64,000 bases of DNA from Heloderma charlesbogerti (taxonomy: Eukaryota > Chordata > Lepidosauria > Squamata > Helodermatidae). This document shows, in pieces, positions 1 to 9,797 of the stretch. The stretch spans positions 248,001 to 312,000 of the forward strand of contig JANEZZ010002676.1 of assembly GCA_026122225.1 (NCBI GenBank). Reading direction: 5' to 3'. The position numbers were made by a program, and so were the translations under genes. The stretch's first letter is position 1. Each line of letters opens with the position of its first letter. The notes under the pieces were generated by a model, which had not been told where the DNA came from, did not search any database, and worked only from the letters and a program-made list of their open reading frames with translations.

Positions 1-188
1 CGGGGCACTCCTACCCGGCCTGAATTTTGCCAGCGAGGGATGGGGCGCCTCCCCCCCGGCCTGAATTTCGGCCGGGCGAGGCGGGGCGCCTCCCGCCCTC
101 ACCTGATCTTCGGGGGGAGAACCGAAGCTCCTCCCCCCCACCGCGAAGCAAGCTTCGAGAACAGGTAAGGGACTTTCGTCTATCCCTA
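1..188 (-). mobile_element. NPE-1, right part of a nested-palindrome hAT-like element
   Basis: Only the type I end is in the window. It has two GC-rich subterminal repeats (CCCGGCCTGAATTT at about 20 and 57), then a GAAGCAAGCTTCG motif, an outward splice-donor-like CAGGTAAG at 163-170, and the terminal CTATCCCTA ending at 188. The same order of motifs is seen in NPE-3, -7, -9 and -10. The rest of the element lies before base 1. The 8 bp after the end (GTTTAAGG) would be one target-duplication copy; the other cannot be seen. Confidence 0.8.
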
Positions 189-3002
189 GTTTAAGGTAGC
201 CCTCACAAAAGTGCATTCCAGTAGACTCCCTCCTATGTCAGTGCCCCCACCCTGGTGATGTGGGCTTCCTTGGCTATGGCAGAAGCAGCAACAGCAGTCC
301 AATGCAGCTGCCATTTTAAAATCCCACAGTTGCCTGGGGTGATGCTACATCAGATCATGTGGGACATTAAATGGCAATTCCTACAGATCCAGTTGTCTGG
401 CATTCAGATTAAAGTTCCTGTTAAAAGGCAGCCCAGTGTAAGCATTAGCAGTGAGATACAAACAATTTGTTTCAGTTCATTTATGATCAGAATGTACCAC
501 ATTCACATCTCCTGAACCTGAATGTGAGCACAATCTCCATTCAAGGCGTGTACATTCCCAAACTTCTAATGTTGTTTGCAGGGGGGGGGCATGCATTCCA
601 AAAATGCCTACATCAGAAAAATGTGCATGAAAAAATGCATACTTAAAAAAAAAAAAAGTGCACACAGACTGCTTTAATCAGTGGGGGAAGGTTGCATAAT
701 TTTGAATGTGCACCCAACAACATTCCCAACTGCACAATTTTCATGTGAGTTTTACTGATTTTGACATCCCAAGCCCTGCCAAGGTGCTGAGGTCCAGCAG
801 CTGCTGAGGGTGCCTTGTGTTGATGCCAGAGCCAGACCTGACTTAAATAACATTTTTTGTTTGTTGGTTTCACTAAACATTTTGCTTCTTCTGAAACAGG
901 GTCATATTCATTTTAGCACTTCCCTGTACTTTAAGGTCACGAAATCCAAGGAGAATGTTTGAAACTTTCATGCTGTGCAAGACAGGTTTGTTGTGGACAG
1001 TGAAGGCCCTGAGAAGTTTAATAACTAGTACACTCTTCAGCTTTTATGGCTTTGCTATGTGTTTTCTTAGGGCTCCCTGGACACAGAAACCATAATACTA
1101 ATAAAAACCCAATCACTATGGATGGCCATTGAAAAGAGTGAGCTGCTCTCTATGTCTCAGAACCCATCTCTGAGAGGCAGCTATAAATTCTTCCATGTTA
1201 CATTTTTCATCACAGGAGTGACTAGACCACACATATATTGTGGGAAGTAGTTCCTGCTTTAATTTTTTCCCCCAGTATGGCGCACTTCCTCAGCTAGAGT
1301 TGTTTCACAGGTCAAATATTGCAAATTGCCCAATCAACTGATTGTCTATTATTTGGCAGTGGTCAAATATTTCATGGCCAAGCATTCCCTAGTTTATGCA
1401 GCCTATCTTTTTTATTGTGCTATGATGTTACTTGGTAGTAATGGCATGTGTGAGGGTGCTTGCTTATCCCAGAGACCCAGTTTGAACAATTACTGCAGCC
1501 CACCATGGTGTATCTAATCACGCCAACAATCTACCCTCTCTGGGTTAGGATGACACAGTAAGCCATAGTGACTGTCCATGGCTTGAATATTCAAAATGGC
1601 CACCAGCATGCACTGCAACCCACCATGGCTTAGATAAATAAGCCATGGTGGATTGTGGCAATTGTGCAAACCCTGATCTTGAAGCCCTGATCTTCCATAA
1701 AAATGGTGGCTCACAGGGAGGAGCAGGCAGCTGCAGGGCACTCAGGAACCACTCGCTGAGCCCTCCAGGGCTCACATGGCCCAGCAAGTGGGGGTGGGCA
1801 GCAGTGGCAACTCAGCAGGAGCAGGTGAGTCCATCCATCCCAACCCTGCATATATAGGCAAAAGCATGTGACTTACATCAAATGAAATCTATTGTATTAG
1901 GTCTAGAAAATTCAATTCTACATAGGTCTAGAATTCTACATAGTCAGAGCAGCAATGCAAAATAAGCCCATGGACAAAAAGAGGAGATGCAATTAAACAC
2001 AGGCTGAGTAATGATATGTACAAAAAGGAGATTCAGTTAAACACAGTCTAAGTAGCAATACATAGGAAGGGGAACCGGTAAGCACCCATTTCATAGATTT
2101 TCATCAGAAGTTACCTCCATTAATTGTGTGTGTGTGTGTGTGTGTATACATATACATACACACACACACACACACATATCTATGCAAGGATTTAGATAAT
2201 GCATAACAAACACATTATTAACTGCAAAGCCAATGAAAACATATCACCATATAAGGGTTCAAAAAGTTTTACAGATAAGAATGATGTCGTTCTAGAACTC
2301 CTAAGTTCTAAGTCTCCTCAAAACTACAGTTTTATTAAACTTTTTATCCCACAGAAACTAATCCATATCAAGAAGGTACCTACCTGTAAGCAGTAGCACC
2401 AAACTCAGCACCAAAGCTCAGCTAACTTCTCCTTAGTATCTCCTATTGGCCATTTGCTATAAATGCAAATGGCCAAAGCAAACATGTCTGGAAAGAAAGA
2501 ACTTCTAATGTGGTACAGAAGATGATTGCGTTATTACCAATTACTGCTTTGTGAATGCTCACTGGGCATGTAGTATGTGACCCTGATTGGCTGGGATCCC
2601 ACAGTGAAGAATCTCTTTGAAAAACAACAACAAAAAAGCACCAAAAGCAGCATCACACCAAGGTAACAATGGTTACAAAGAGACACAAAAAATGCACAAA
2701 GGAGAAGATGTGTCATTGACTCTTTTGTCCCTGGTACTCCACAATGGCAGCCTTTCATCAATTAAACCACATGAAAATTAGTCACAGTGCCACTCTGGAG
2801 TGTTGTAGAAGACAATAGTGTTTGTAATTAAGAGCATACTTCTCTGTTCCTTCTTGTTATTCTAACAAATTAATGTTTGAAATATTTGACAAATATTTGG
2901 CAATATTAACTGGCAAAGGCCTTGCTTTTCTGAGCAGTCAAATGCCAACTCTTTTTATCGGCTTGATTCACTTTAAATGAAATATAATACACCGAAATCA
3001 AG
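189..3002. other. No gene recognised; microsatellite and old repeat fragments
   Basis: Mostly AT-rich sequence with short frames that look like chance ORFs. A hairpin at 1617-1654 has 16-base arms around CCACCATGGCTTA with one mismatch; it uses the same CCATGGCTTA core as the MITEs at 28623-28763 and 54255-54480. A TG/TA/CA microsatellite lies at 2125-2178. No conserved domain or RNA gene seen. Confidence 0.6.
2125..2178. repeat. (TG)n-(TA)-(CA)n microsatellite
   Basis: A run of TG repeats passes through a TATACATATACATA centre into CA repeats, so the whole tract is self-complementary and could form a hairpin. Confidence 0.9.
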
Positions 3003-3134
3003 GGGTTGGATCCAGATTTAGTCATGCTTAGAGTAAGCCCATTGGAACCAGTGGGACTTAAGTTAGTCATGACTTACCTGTCCTGTCATTTTCAATGGGT
3101 CTACTTTAAGTATAAGTAAGTCTGGATACAACCC
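3003..3134. mobile_element. Small MITE with ~44-bp terminal inverted repeats
   Basis: The left end GGGTTGGATCCAG pairs with the right end CTGGATACAACCC. Complementarity continues through an AAGCCCATTGGAA/TTCAATGGGTC-type interior, giving inverted repeats of about 44 bp. No coding capacity. Superfamily not assigned. Confidence 0.65.
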
Positions 3135-3262
3135 AAGGAATAGATCATTAGTTCTCCATTATAATGGGTAGTTCCAACAACAGTTAAAGCTACTGTCCCT
3201 GATCCAGTGCTACCTGCACATGTCACTAGTTGCATGAGCAGATAGATGGGGATGTGCATTTA

Positions 3263-3806
3263 AAAGCACATAAGAATCTCCCACATTGCAGTCCTATAGA
3301 ACAGGGGTGCTGAACCTTTTTCTGTCCCAGCACTGAACTCCATTGGGAGAAGTCCTTACAGGCCACATTCCAGTGGCTGAAGGCAAAAAGAGAAGGACAA
3401 AGGCAAAGGGAGGGGGTTTAGCTTAAACCTCTCACTGCTTTAGGAGAGGCATTTCAACCTTTTAGAATGGGGGACAAAAGTAGGGATGGACGAAAGTCCC
3501 TTACCTGGTCCCGCAGCTTTTTTCGGGGGGGAGCAAAGCACATAAGAATCTCCCACATTGCAGTCCTATAGAACAGGGGTGCTGAACCTTTTTCTGTCCC
3601 AGCACTGAACTCCATTGGGAGAAGTTCTTACAGGCCACATTCCAGTGGCTGAAGGCAAAAAGAGAAGGACAAAGGCAAAAGGAGGGGTTTTAGCTTAAAC
3701 CTCTCACTGCTTTAGGAGAGGCATTTCAACCTTTTAGAATGGGGTACAAAAGTAGGGATGGACAAAAGTCCCTTACCTGGTCCCGCAGCTTTTTTTTGGG
3801 GGGGAG
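3263..3806. repeat. 272-bp tandem duplication (two copies)
   Basis: Copy 1 runs from 3263 and copy 2 from 3535, both starting AAAGCACATAAGAATC. Only a few substitutions separate them (for example at 3353/3625, 3411-3420/3683-3692 and 3475/3747). Each copy contains part of an older hAT-like repeat followed by the first ~50 bp of NPE-2, so the duplication happened after NPE-2 inserted. High similarity means it is recent, or an assembly artefact. Confidence 0.9.
3481..3533 (+). mobile_element. Duplicated stub of the NPE-2 left end
   Basis: The first ~50 bp of an NPE type I end (TAGGGATGGACGAAAG, inverted splice donor CTTACCTGG) stands alone and is followed directly by the second copy of the 272-bp duplication. 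Its left flank GACAAAAG (3473-3480) matches the right flank of NPE-2 better than NPE-2's own left flank does. Confidence 0.85.
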
Positions 3807-4683
3807 GCGCTCCGTTTCTCCCTCCGAAATTCTTGGCGGGTGGGGAGGCGCCCCGCCCCTCCCTGCCAAAATTCTGGCCGGGGGGAGGCGCCCTGCCCCT
3901 CCCCGCTGAAATTCTGGCCAGGGGGGAGTGCCCCGCCTCTCTGGCCATGAAAGAAAAAAGTAAAGTAAAAAAAAAAAAAAGTGATAGGCTACGTAAAGAT
4001 TTATGTAGCCTATCACAGCTAGATTTTCAAAGTCAGCCGTGATAGGCTATGTAAATCTTTATGTAGCCTATCACGGCTGACTTTGAAAAGAAAAAAAAAG
4101 CGCGTATGCAAATGGCGGCGCCCATGGGCGCCGCCATTTCCGTTCCTTATTTGGGCATGGGTAGTCTACGTAAAGATTTACGTAGACTACGGCGAAAATA
4201 AGGTCAACGCTATTTGCGTTGCCCTTATTTTCACCGTAGTCTATGTAAATATTTACGTAGACTACCCGTGCCCAAATAAGGAATGCAAATGGCGGCACCC
4301 ATGGCGCCGCCATTTGCGTACACACTTTTTTTTCCCCCCAAAGTCAGCCGTGATAGGCTACATAAAGATTTATGTAACTTATCATGGCTGACTTTGAAAA
4401 TCTAGCCGTGATAGGCTACATAAATCTTTACATAGCCTATCACTTTTTTTAAAACTTTATTTGGAAATGGCAGCGGCGGCGGCCGGTCAGAAGACCAGCC
4501 ACCGCCGCCGCACTGCCGCCGCACCGCCACCGAGATCCGCCGCCGCGAGGGACATTTGCACAAGGTAAGTCCCATCCCGGGGGGGCGGGGGGTGTCAGAG
4601 AATTTCCCCACCAATTTCGGGGGGCTGAATGCATTGGCATTCGGCCTCCCGGAGATTCGTGGAGAAATTCTCCGACATCCCTA
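3753..4683 (+). mobile_element. NPE-2, complete nested-palindrome element
   Basis: Starts TAGGGATGGAC and ends CCGACATCCCTA. Flanks are TACAAAAG (3745-3752; GACAAAAG in the upstream duplicate) and GGCAAAAG (4684-4691), a 6-7/8 target duplication. The type I end on the left has three GC-rich repeats of ~40 bp. The centre (about 3981-4443) is X X Y X Y X Y X X, where X modules carry TACGTAAA/TTTACGTA arms and Y modules carry GCAAATGGCG/CGCCATTTGC arms; the whole row is also an inverted repeat. The type II end on the right is rich in CGCCGC and carries AAGGTAAGTCCCATCCCGG. Open frames here are by-products of the palindromes. No transposase. Confidence 0.9.
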
Positions 4684-4833
4684 GGCAAAAGTGGGGAAAA
4701 ATTGGGAAACCACCAAATGATCAATGGTTGGGGGAAAGGAGGTGGGGCCAGAAGGGAAGGGGCTGGGATGGAGGGCTGGATTGAGACACCCGGAGGGCCA
4801 GATCAGGACCCCAGGCCTGAGTTCTGCACCAGT

Positions 4834-4916
4834 AGTCCTATTCATGCCTACTCAGAAGTAAGTCCTACTGAATTCAATGAGGCTTACTTCTGCTAATTGT
4901 GTATAGGATTGCCTCC
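4834..4916. mobile_element. MITE of the CTACTCAGAAGTAAGTCC type
   Basis: Contains CCTACTCAGAAGTAAGTCC, then GAATTCAATG and a GTATAGGATTG end. The same short element recurs at 26691-26706/27115-27190 (split), 44455-44540, 46255-46445 (twice) and 61560-61635. The ends (CAATCCTAT.. / ..ATAGGATTG) are inverted repeats. Confidence 0.65.
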
Positions 4917-5519
4917 TTAGATGAGTACTAGAATGACTGTTTGATTTACACTGGCAATCCCGAATCCACCAAATGACATGCATGCATAAATCTGCTTACA
5001 AACATAAATCTCCTTAGTGGGATTGGGGTTAATATCTTTTAAATTACGGACAGTATTGAGTATAGTCATCTTTTGTCAGCTGGCAGAATTCAAACTTAGT
5101 ACTTGGGGGACAGGGGGAAGGGAGCCATGCAGGTGCTCTTACCCAAAACTTGCAGCAAGCTGATTCATTCTTTTCTTCCTTCTTAAAATGAAGGTTTTCA
5201 AAGTCACCAGAACATACCACTTATTATTAGTGCTACGTCCAACGAATGCCTGTCACAAAGACACATCCCTGCTCAGCTGTGCGTTCTGAGACGGGGATAA
5301 AGTCCACTCACTGACTGCAATTTCCCACGTAGATTTTCTTTCCATTGGGGCAGGTTGGGGGAGGAGGAGAAATACCTTCATGTCTCCAAATAATTTGGGG
5401 CCTTTTTCTTTTTCTTTACAGATTATATTGGGTGATATGTGAGATTTAAAGATGATGCTTCCTGATGTCTTGAGCACAAAGCAAACATACTGTAGGGAGG
5501 AAAATGTAAAACATTTCTT
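4917..5519. other. No feature recognised
   Basis: No domain, RNA gene or clear repeat seen. The minus-strand frame of 107 codons overlapping 5253-5576 has no recognisable motif. Confidence 0.5.
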
Positions 5520-5645
5520 TGGAGATATACTATGCCAAGCATGTTCAACATCTTTCAGCCCAAGGGCTGAATTCAATTTTGGAGAAACTTTGGCTATTGG
5601 GTGGTATAAATATGTAATAAATAAAAAATAAAATAAAATAATAAG
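5520..5645 (+). repeat. Repeat fragment with LINE-like A-rich 3' tail
   Basis: Ends TTTGGCTATTGGGTGGTATA followed by TATGTAATAAATAAAAAATA. The same 3' tail occurs at 54885-54930, 57622-57670 and, inverted inside NPE-8, near 39285-39345. It looks like the 3' end of a non-LTR retroelement or of a SINE that uses it. Confidence 0.5.
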
Positions 5646-5739
5646 CTCTTGGAGGCTGCGCTCCAGTGGTGGACAGGGTCACAGGCCAAAAATACCAGAA
5701 ATAACAGCAACAACAACAACAACAACAACAGCTTAAAGC

Positions 5740-6238
5740 TAGGGATGGGAGAACTCACCCCCGCCCGCACCATTCGCCAGACCCCTGCCAGCTGCTCAAC
5801 CCTGCTCACCGTGAGCAATGAGCTGCTGGGTGGTCCATGGTCATCCAGCTAGTAGATCCCGGTGTCCTGTTCATCCTCCTTCAGTGCAAAAGGCAGCTGG
5901 GCCTTTTCCATAAAGGTCGATTTTGTGTAAATGTCAGCTGTAAAGAGGCCCATTTATGCAACATTACAGGCATAAATTGACCATTTCTGCCTATAATGTT
6001 GCATAAATGAGCCTCTTTACAGCCCCCATTTTTGCAAAATCTGCCTTTATGGAAAAGGCCAAGCTGCCATTTTGTGCAAAACTGTGGCTTGGTGGCACAG
6101 TGATACCAGCTGCACTTGCTGGACTCTGCACGCACTGGGTCAGGCAAGCACAGCGATCCACAGACTACAGTCCAGGGGGTCGAGCTGGCAGTAATCCTCT
6201 GAGCTTGAGCCCCCAACCTGACTCCACCACCATCCCTT
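5740..6238. mobile_element. hAT-like fold-back element with ~85-bp inverted arms
   Basis: Begins TAGGGATGGG and ends ACCATCCCTT, matching the TAGGGATG termini of the NPE family. The interior 5885-6085 is a long inverted repeat: the left arm has GGCCTTTTCCATAAAGG and GCTGTAAAGAGG, and the right arm is its reverse complement, with about 85 bp pairing around an AATTGACCATTT centre. No convincing 8-bp target duplication. Related sequences lie at 42876-43140, 44108-44440 and 62706-63022. Confidence 0.6.
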
Positions 6239-6257
6239 TTGAAACTCTTTCTACTAG

Positions 6258-6440
6258 TAACTAAACCTTAGGAGAGGAAGTCCAGCCTTTTAGAATGGGA
6301 AAAACAGCACAAAAGTCAGGAAACCACCAATGATTGGCAGGTGGGGGAAAGGAGGTGGGGCCAAGGGCAGGGGGCATGGCCATTTGGGGAAACCCAATCC
6401 ATGCTTTTGTTTGCACTGGTGTTTGTTCCATCAGTACGGA
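6258..6440. mobile_element. Partial copy of the hAT-like repeat of 3302-4835
   Basis: Shares CCTTTTAGAATGGG, then AAAACAGCACAAAAGTCAGG and AAACCACCAATGATTGG with the repeat that hosts NPE-2. It is uninterrupted across the NPE-2 insertion point, so it serves as an empty-site comparison. Confidence 0.65.
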
Positions 6441-6779
6441 CAATGACACATTACAGCTTTGCAAATGTGGAAGACACATTTATTTATTATTTACTTTATG
6501 CACTGTATCAGCTTTCAAGGCAGCTTAGAAAACAAAAAAACACAGAAAACTGAGATTGGAGATGCTTTCTTCAAACAGCAGCAACAGGAAAGGGAGGAGC
6601 CAAATGGCAGTTGGTCTCAGTTAAGGGAATGGTGGGGAGGGGGACTTTTGTCTTGCTTCTTCCTCTGATGCAACAGTGGAATATCTGCAACTGTTCTTGG
6701 ACAACTGGAGCCAAATGGCAATTAGCCCTAGAAAAGGCCCTACCACATTGGCTCTCCCTCTGATTAAAGGCCTGCCTTA

Positions 6780-7203
6780 GGAACCTAAGAAGCTGCCTCA
6801 TAGTCGCCCAATGTTGCTGATACTGACTGGCAGCAGCTCTCTAGGGTTTCAGGCAGGACTTCTTTCCTAGCGCTACTTGTTGGAGGAATTGAGGGGGCGG
6901 GGGAGTTCACCAAGCTTTCACCAGCTTGCAGATTTTCAGTTGTTCTTGTTTTTCTTACTAAAACTGTCATTTACACAAACTGTGCTCACGATTTGTACCA
7001 ACTGCAAGTGCAAGTTGTGCAAAATGAAACAATCTATGGCCACAATTTTGGCGAATTATGGCCAAAATTGGCGAAAATTGCCATTTTAGAAAGAAAACAA
7101 ACTGAGAAATTGCCCAGGGATTTCCCAGGGATGCCAGAGACTGAACCTAGAACCTTCTTCATGCAAAGCATATGTTTAAACGCTGAGCTACTGCCCCTCC
7201 AAG
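6780..7203 (-). repeat. tRNA-derived SINE, interrupted
   Basis: Read on the minus strand, 7203-7125 is a tRNA-like head (GTAGCTCAG box A region, GGTTCAGTCTC box B region) and 6876-6780 is the SINE tail region (GAGAGCTGCTGCCAGTCAGT, then AGGCAGCTTC). About 240 bp between them (6878-7120) is foreign and resembles the hAT-like repeat at 44108-44440 (CAGCTTGCAGATTTTCAG). The full-length relative is at 44765-44957. Confidence 0.65.
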
Positions 7204-7350
7204 AATCATACTTGTCAAGTTAGTCAAGAGTTCCCTATTCTCCAAGGGTTCCTTTTCCTGTCTCAGTTTGCTTCACCTCTAATAAACCTCTTATGTACAA
7301 AAATCAAAGCATGACATGAGGAACTGGGATATAATTTAAGATAAACTGAT

Positions 7351-7378
7351 TATTATTATTATTATTATTATTATTATT
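7351..7378. repeat. (ATT)n microsatellite
   Basis: Nine ATT units in a row. Confidence 0.9.
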
Positions 7379-7570
7379 TTAAAAGACGAACGCTGGTTAA
7401 TTTCTCACATTGGCTCATTTGTCTGCTCAGAAATGTATCTTTGCATGATTAGGAAGGCTCAAGTAAAGAAAGAAGTTATTATTTATATAATGGCATTCAT
7501 CTGAGGATTGTCACTGAGGTGGGGGGCACAGACAAGTTGGAAAACAGAGGTGTGCATACCACATGGCTTA

Positions 7571-7692
7571 GAAACATAGGAAGCTGCCTTATACTGTGTC
7601 AGTCCATTGGTCCATCAAGCCCAGTATTGTCGAAACTGAGTGGCAGCGGTTCTCCAGGCTTGCGGGCAGGAGATTTTCCTGTTTTATCTTAT
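7571..7692 (-). repeat. 3' half of the tRNA-Ala-type SINE
   Basis: On the plus strand it reads ACATAGGAAGCTGCCTTATA and then GTCAGTCCATTGGTCCATC, the reverse complement of the 3' part of the SINE at 44765-44957. The tRNA head is missing; the chimeric SINE at 7700-7903 follows at once. Confidence 0.7.
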
Positions 7693-7699
7693 TTGGAAA

Positions 7700-7903
7700 G
7701 TATCATAGACTCATAGGGTTGGAAGAGGCCTACAAGACCAGCGAGTCCAAACCCCTGCTCAATGCAGGAAGCCTGATTCCCAGGTGGTCTCCCCTCCAAG
7801 TACTAACCAGGGCTGACCCTGCTTAGCTTTGAGATGGTAGAGATCGAAACTAGGACCTTCTGCATGAAAAGCATGTGCTCTGCCACTGAGCTATGGTCCC
7901 TCC
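7700..7903 (-). repeat. Chimeric SINE: tRNA-Ala-like head, 5S rRNA-like body, CR1 tail
   Basis: Three joined parts, read on the minus strand. 7903-7834: tRNA-like head with box A (TAGCTCAGTGG) and box B (GTTTCGATC). 7833-7775: a segment matching roughly the second half of 5S rRNA (AAGCTAAGCAGGGTC, GGTTAGTACTTGGA, GGGAGACC), covering its internal control region. 7774-7700: CR1 3' tail (GCATTGAGCAGGGG, CTTGTAGGCC, CTATGA), directly comparable with the CR1 end at about 17910-17990. The parts are seen in the sequence; that it is a mobile SINE family and not a one-off template switch is inference. Confidence 0.75.
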
Positions 7904-8004
7904 TGCGCTGTGAAAGGGTCAGTGAATCCATAAAATCAAAAAGGGGTCCTCTTGATTTCATATGATTTTTGCAGAGCAAATCACCCACGTATCACAGTTT
8001 CACT

Positions 8005-8272
8005 TTATTTATTAGACATATTTATTTATTTTTATTTATTTATTGCATTTATACCCCGCCTTTCTCCCTCTCGCAAGGAACTCAAGGCGGCTTACATTAT
8101 CCTCCTCCTCACCGTTGTATCCTCACAACAACAACCCTGTGAGGTAGGTTGGGCTGAGAGTCTGTGACTGGCCCAAAGTCACCCAGTGAGCTTCCATGGC
8201 CAAGTGGGGACTAGAACCCGGATCTCCCGGCTCCCGGTCCGTCACTCTCACCACTACACTACACTGACATAT
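8005..8272 (-). repeat. tRNA-derived SINE with (AAAT)n-type tail
   Basis: On the minus strand a box A-like TAGTGTAGTGG (8261-8251 region) and a box B-like GGTTCTAGTCC (8218-8208) are followed by CTCACTGGGTGACTTTGG, CCTCACAGGGTTGTTG, GCCGCCTTGAG and a TATAAATGCAATAAATAAAT tail. This is a common reptile SINE layout. No intact tRNA fold; not a functional tRNA gene. Confidence 0.75.
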
Positions 8273-8331
8273 AGGTATGCTTAGCCACCATTATATTTTT
8301 GTTTTTATATGTCAGCACTGAAAAAGGTACA

Positions 8332-8467
8332 ATGGGCTGCAGGGAGCTGGCTGCCATTTGCAACCTGAGATTGCAGATGCATACAAATGTCCCCCATTTC
8401 AGGCTGCGTACAAACTCGGAGTCTCTATGGGCTGCAGGGAGCTGGCTGTCATTTGCAGCTGGAGATC
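8332..8467 (+). repeat. Direct repeat, ~40 bp, period 95
   Basis: ATGGGCTGCAGGGAGCTGGC occurs at 8332 and 8427, with homology continuing through CATTTGCA and GAGAT. Looks like a short local duplication; function unknown. Confidence 0.7.
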
Positions 8468-9429
8468 AAGGAGGTTTGGAAGAAGACACACAATTATCTC
8501 CAGCTGTAAATAGCCAAGGAGGGCTGCAAGTCAGATTAGGGGCAAGCTCAAAGGGCCGTTCCCATTGTGAACTGGGATTTCAATACTTATTTGAGCAGGA
8601 GTACTTGCATTTTCCAGAACCTGTGATTCAAATGTTTAACCTGTCTCTTAATTATCAGTTCAGATGGATTTGGCTGCTAAAGAGCCCCGGTTCAAATTTT
8701 CTGTATCTATATCTACCCTTAATCCAAGGGTAGGCAACCTTTTGGGGCCATGGGCACTTGGGAATTTGAGAAAGTGCCCTGGCCACTACCACAAAATGGC
8801 TGCCACAGGAAGCATGGCAAAGGACAAGTAACCTGTCCAGAAGGCTGAGTACAAGGCAGAGCTGTACTCTGAGCCCCAAGACACTGAACAACGCCTTTGA
8901 ATCCATAGTTTTCAGCACCCACAGAAATATATTTCACAGCAATTCCCATTGCCAGTAAGAAAAGATATTACTCTCTCTCTCTCTAAAAGTGGGAGGAGTA
9001 GGGCACTGGGGTGGGTGCCAAGAAAGGAGCCTGGGGGTACATTGGCTTAATCCTATGCTGGGGTTATCCGGTTATGGCTACCTACGCTTGATCAAAAGGT
9101 CTCTCAAATGTCACCACTGCATTAGGGCCTACAACAAGAGTTCAGCCATGTGCTCCATGTGAAAATGGGGGGAAAGGCAAAATGATGGTTTAGTAGAGGA
9201 AGTATATAAATGAAGTTCAAGAGTCACTGCCTTTATTCATAGTCAGATCAAAGGGACAAGCATATCTGTTATATGACCTAATTGGAGAATACACAGTGGG
9301 CCAGATTAAGGATATAAAACCTGTTAAAAACTTTGTTGTGAGGAAGAAAAGCCAGTTAAGAGCTTTCCTGGAACTGAGAAGGAGAGATGAGATACTGCAT
9401 GGTTAAAGGGAATAAACTCGGACAAGCTG
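8468..9429. other. No gene recognised
   Basis: Contains a GGTAGGCAACCTTTTGGGGC start near 8728, typical of old hAT-like elements, but I could not find its other end. A short CT run lies near 8970-8984. Confidence 0.4.
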
Positions 9430-9797
9430 TAGGGCTGGGATGCCAAATATCTTTCAGCCTGAGGGCCGAATTCCATTCTGGAGAAGACATTCCAGTGGGG
9501 GGTGGGGGCAAAGGCAAGGGACTCAAAGCAAAAAGGGTAAGGCCAAAAATACCAGCATGTTTTTCACCTCAAAGTTCTTATTGCCGGTAACTAAGCCTTA
9601 GTAGAGGCATTTCAACATTTTAGAATGGGTGAAAAACTGCACCAAACCTGGGAAACCACCAAATGATTGGTGGCCAGGAGAAAGGGGTGGGACTGGGGGA
9701 AGGGGTGTGGCCATCTGGGGAACCACAGAGGATTGGATTAGGACACTAGGAGGGCCAGATTTGGCCCCTGGGCCTGAAGTTCTGCACCCTTGCAGTA
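9430..9797. mobile_element. Uninterrupted copy of the hAT-like repeat of 3302-4835
   Basis: Contains CATTTCAACATTTTAGAATG, then AAACCACCAAATGATTGG, then GAGGGCCAGATTTGGCCCCT and ends AAGTTCTGCACCCTTG. Alignment with 3302-4835 shows that NPE-2 sits between the AGAATGG and AAACCACC blocks. Confidence 0.7.

Larger units (their letters stand above)
3302..4835. mobile_element. Older hAT-like repeat split by NPE-2
   Basis: The left part begins CAGGGGTGCTGAACC (3303) and the right part ends GAGTTCTGCACCAGTAG, which are near inverted repeats. The body (CATTTCAACCTTTTAGAATGG, then AAACCACCAAATGAT after NPE-2) is also found uninterrupted at 9430-9797 and in part at 6258-6440. Those copies show what the site looked like before NPE-2 entered. 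No coding capacity. Confidence 0.7.

Noticed and set aside
3980..4074. X palindromes followed by T/A runs as bacterial-type terminators
   Set aside because: The context is eukaryotic; the T and A runs are mirrored parts of the element and no bacterial gene is present.
3758..4391. ORFs of 70-136 codons across NPE copies (for example 3758-4042, 4083-4391, 31641-32051), as proteins
   Set aside because: They occur on both strands at once, repeat the same peptide words (VVYVNIYVDY, WAPPFA) because the DNA is palindromic, and have no transposase features.
7775..7833. A 5S rRNA gene
   Set aside because: Only about half of 5S is present and it is fused to a tRNA-like head and a CR1 tail.
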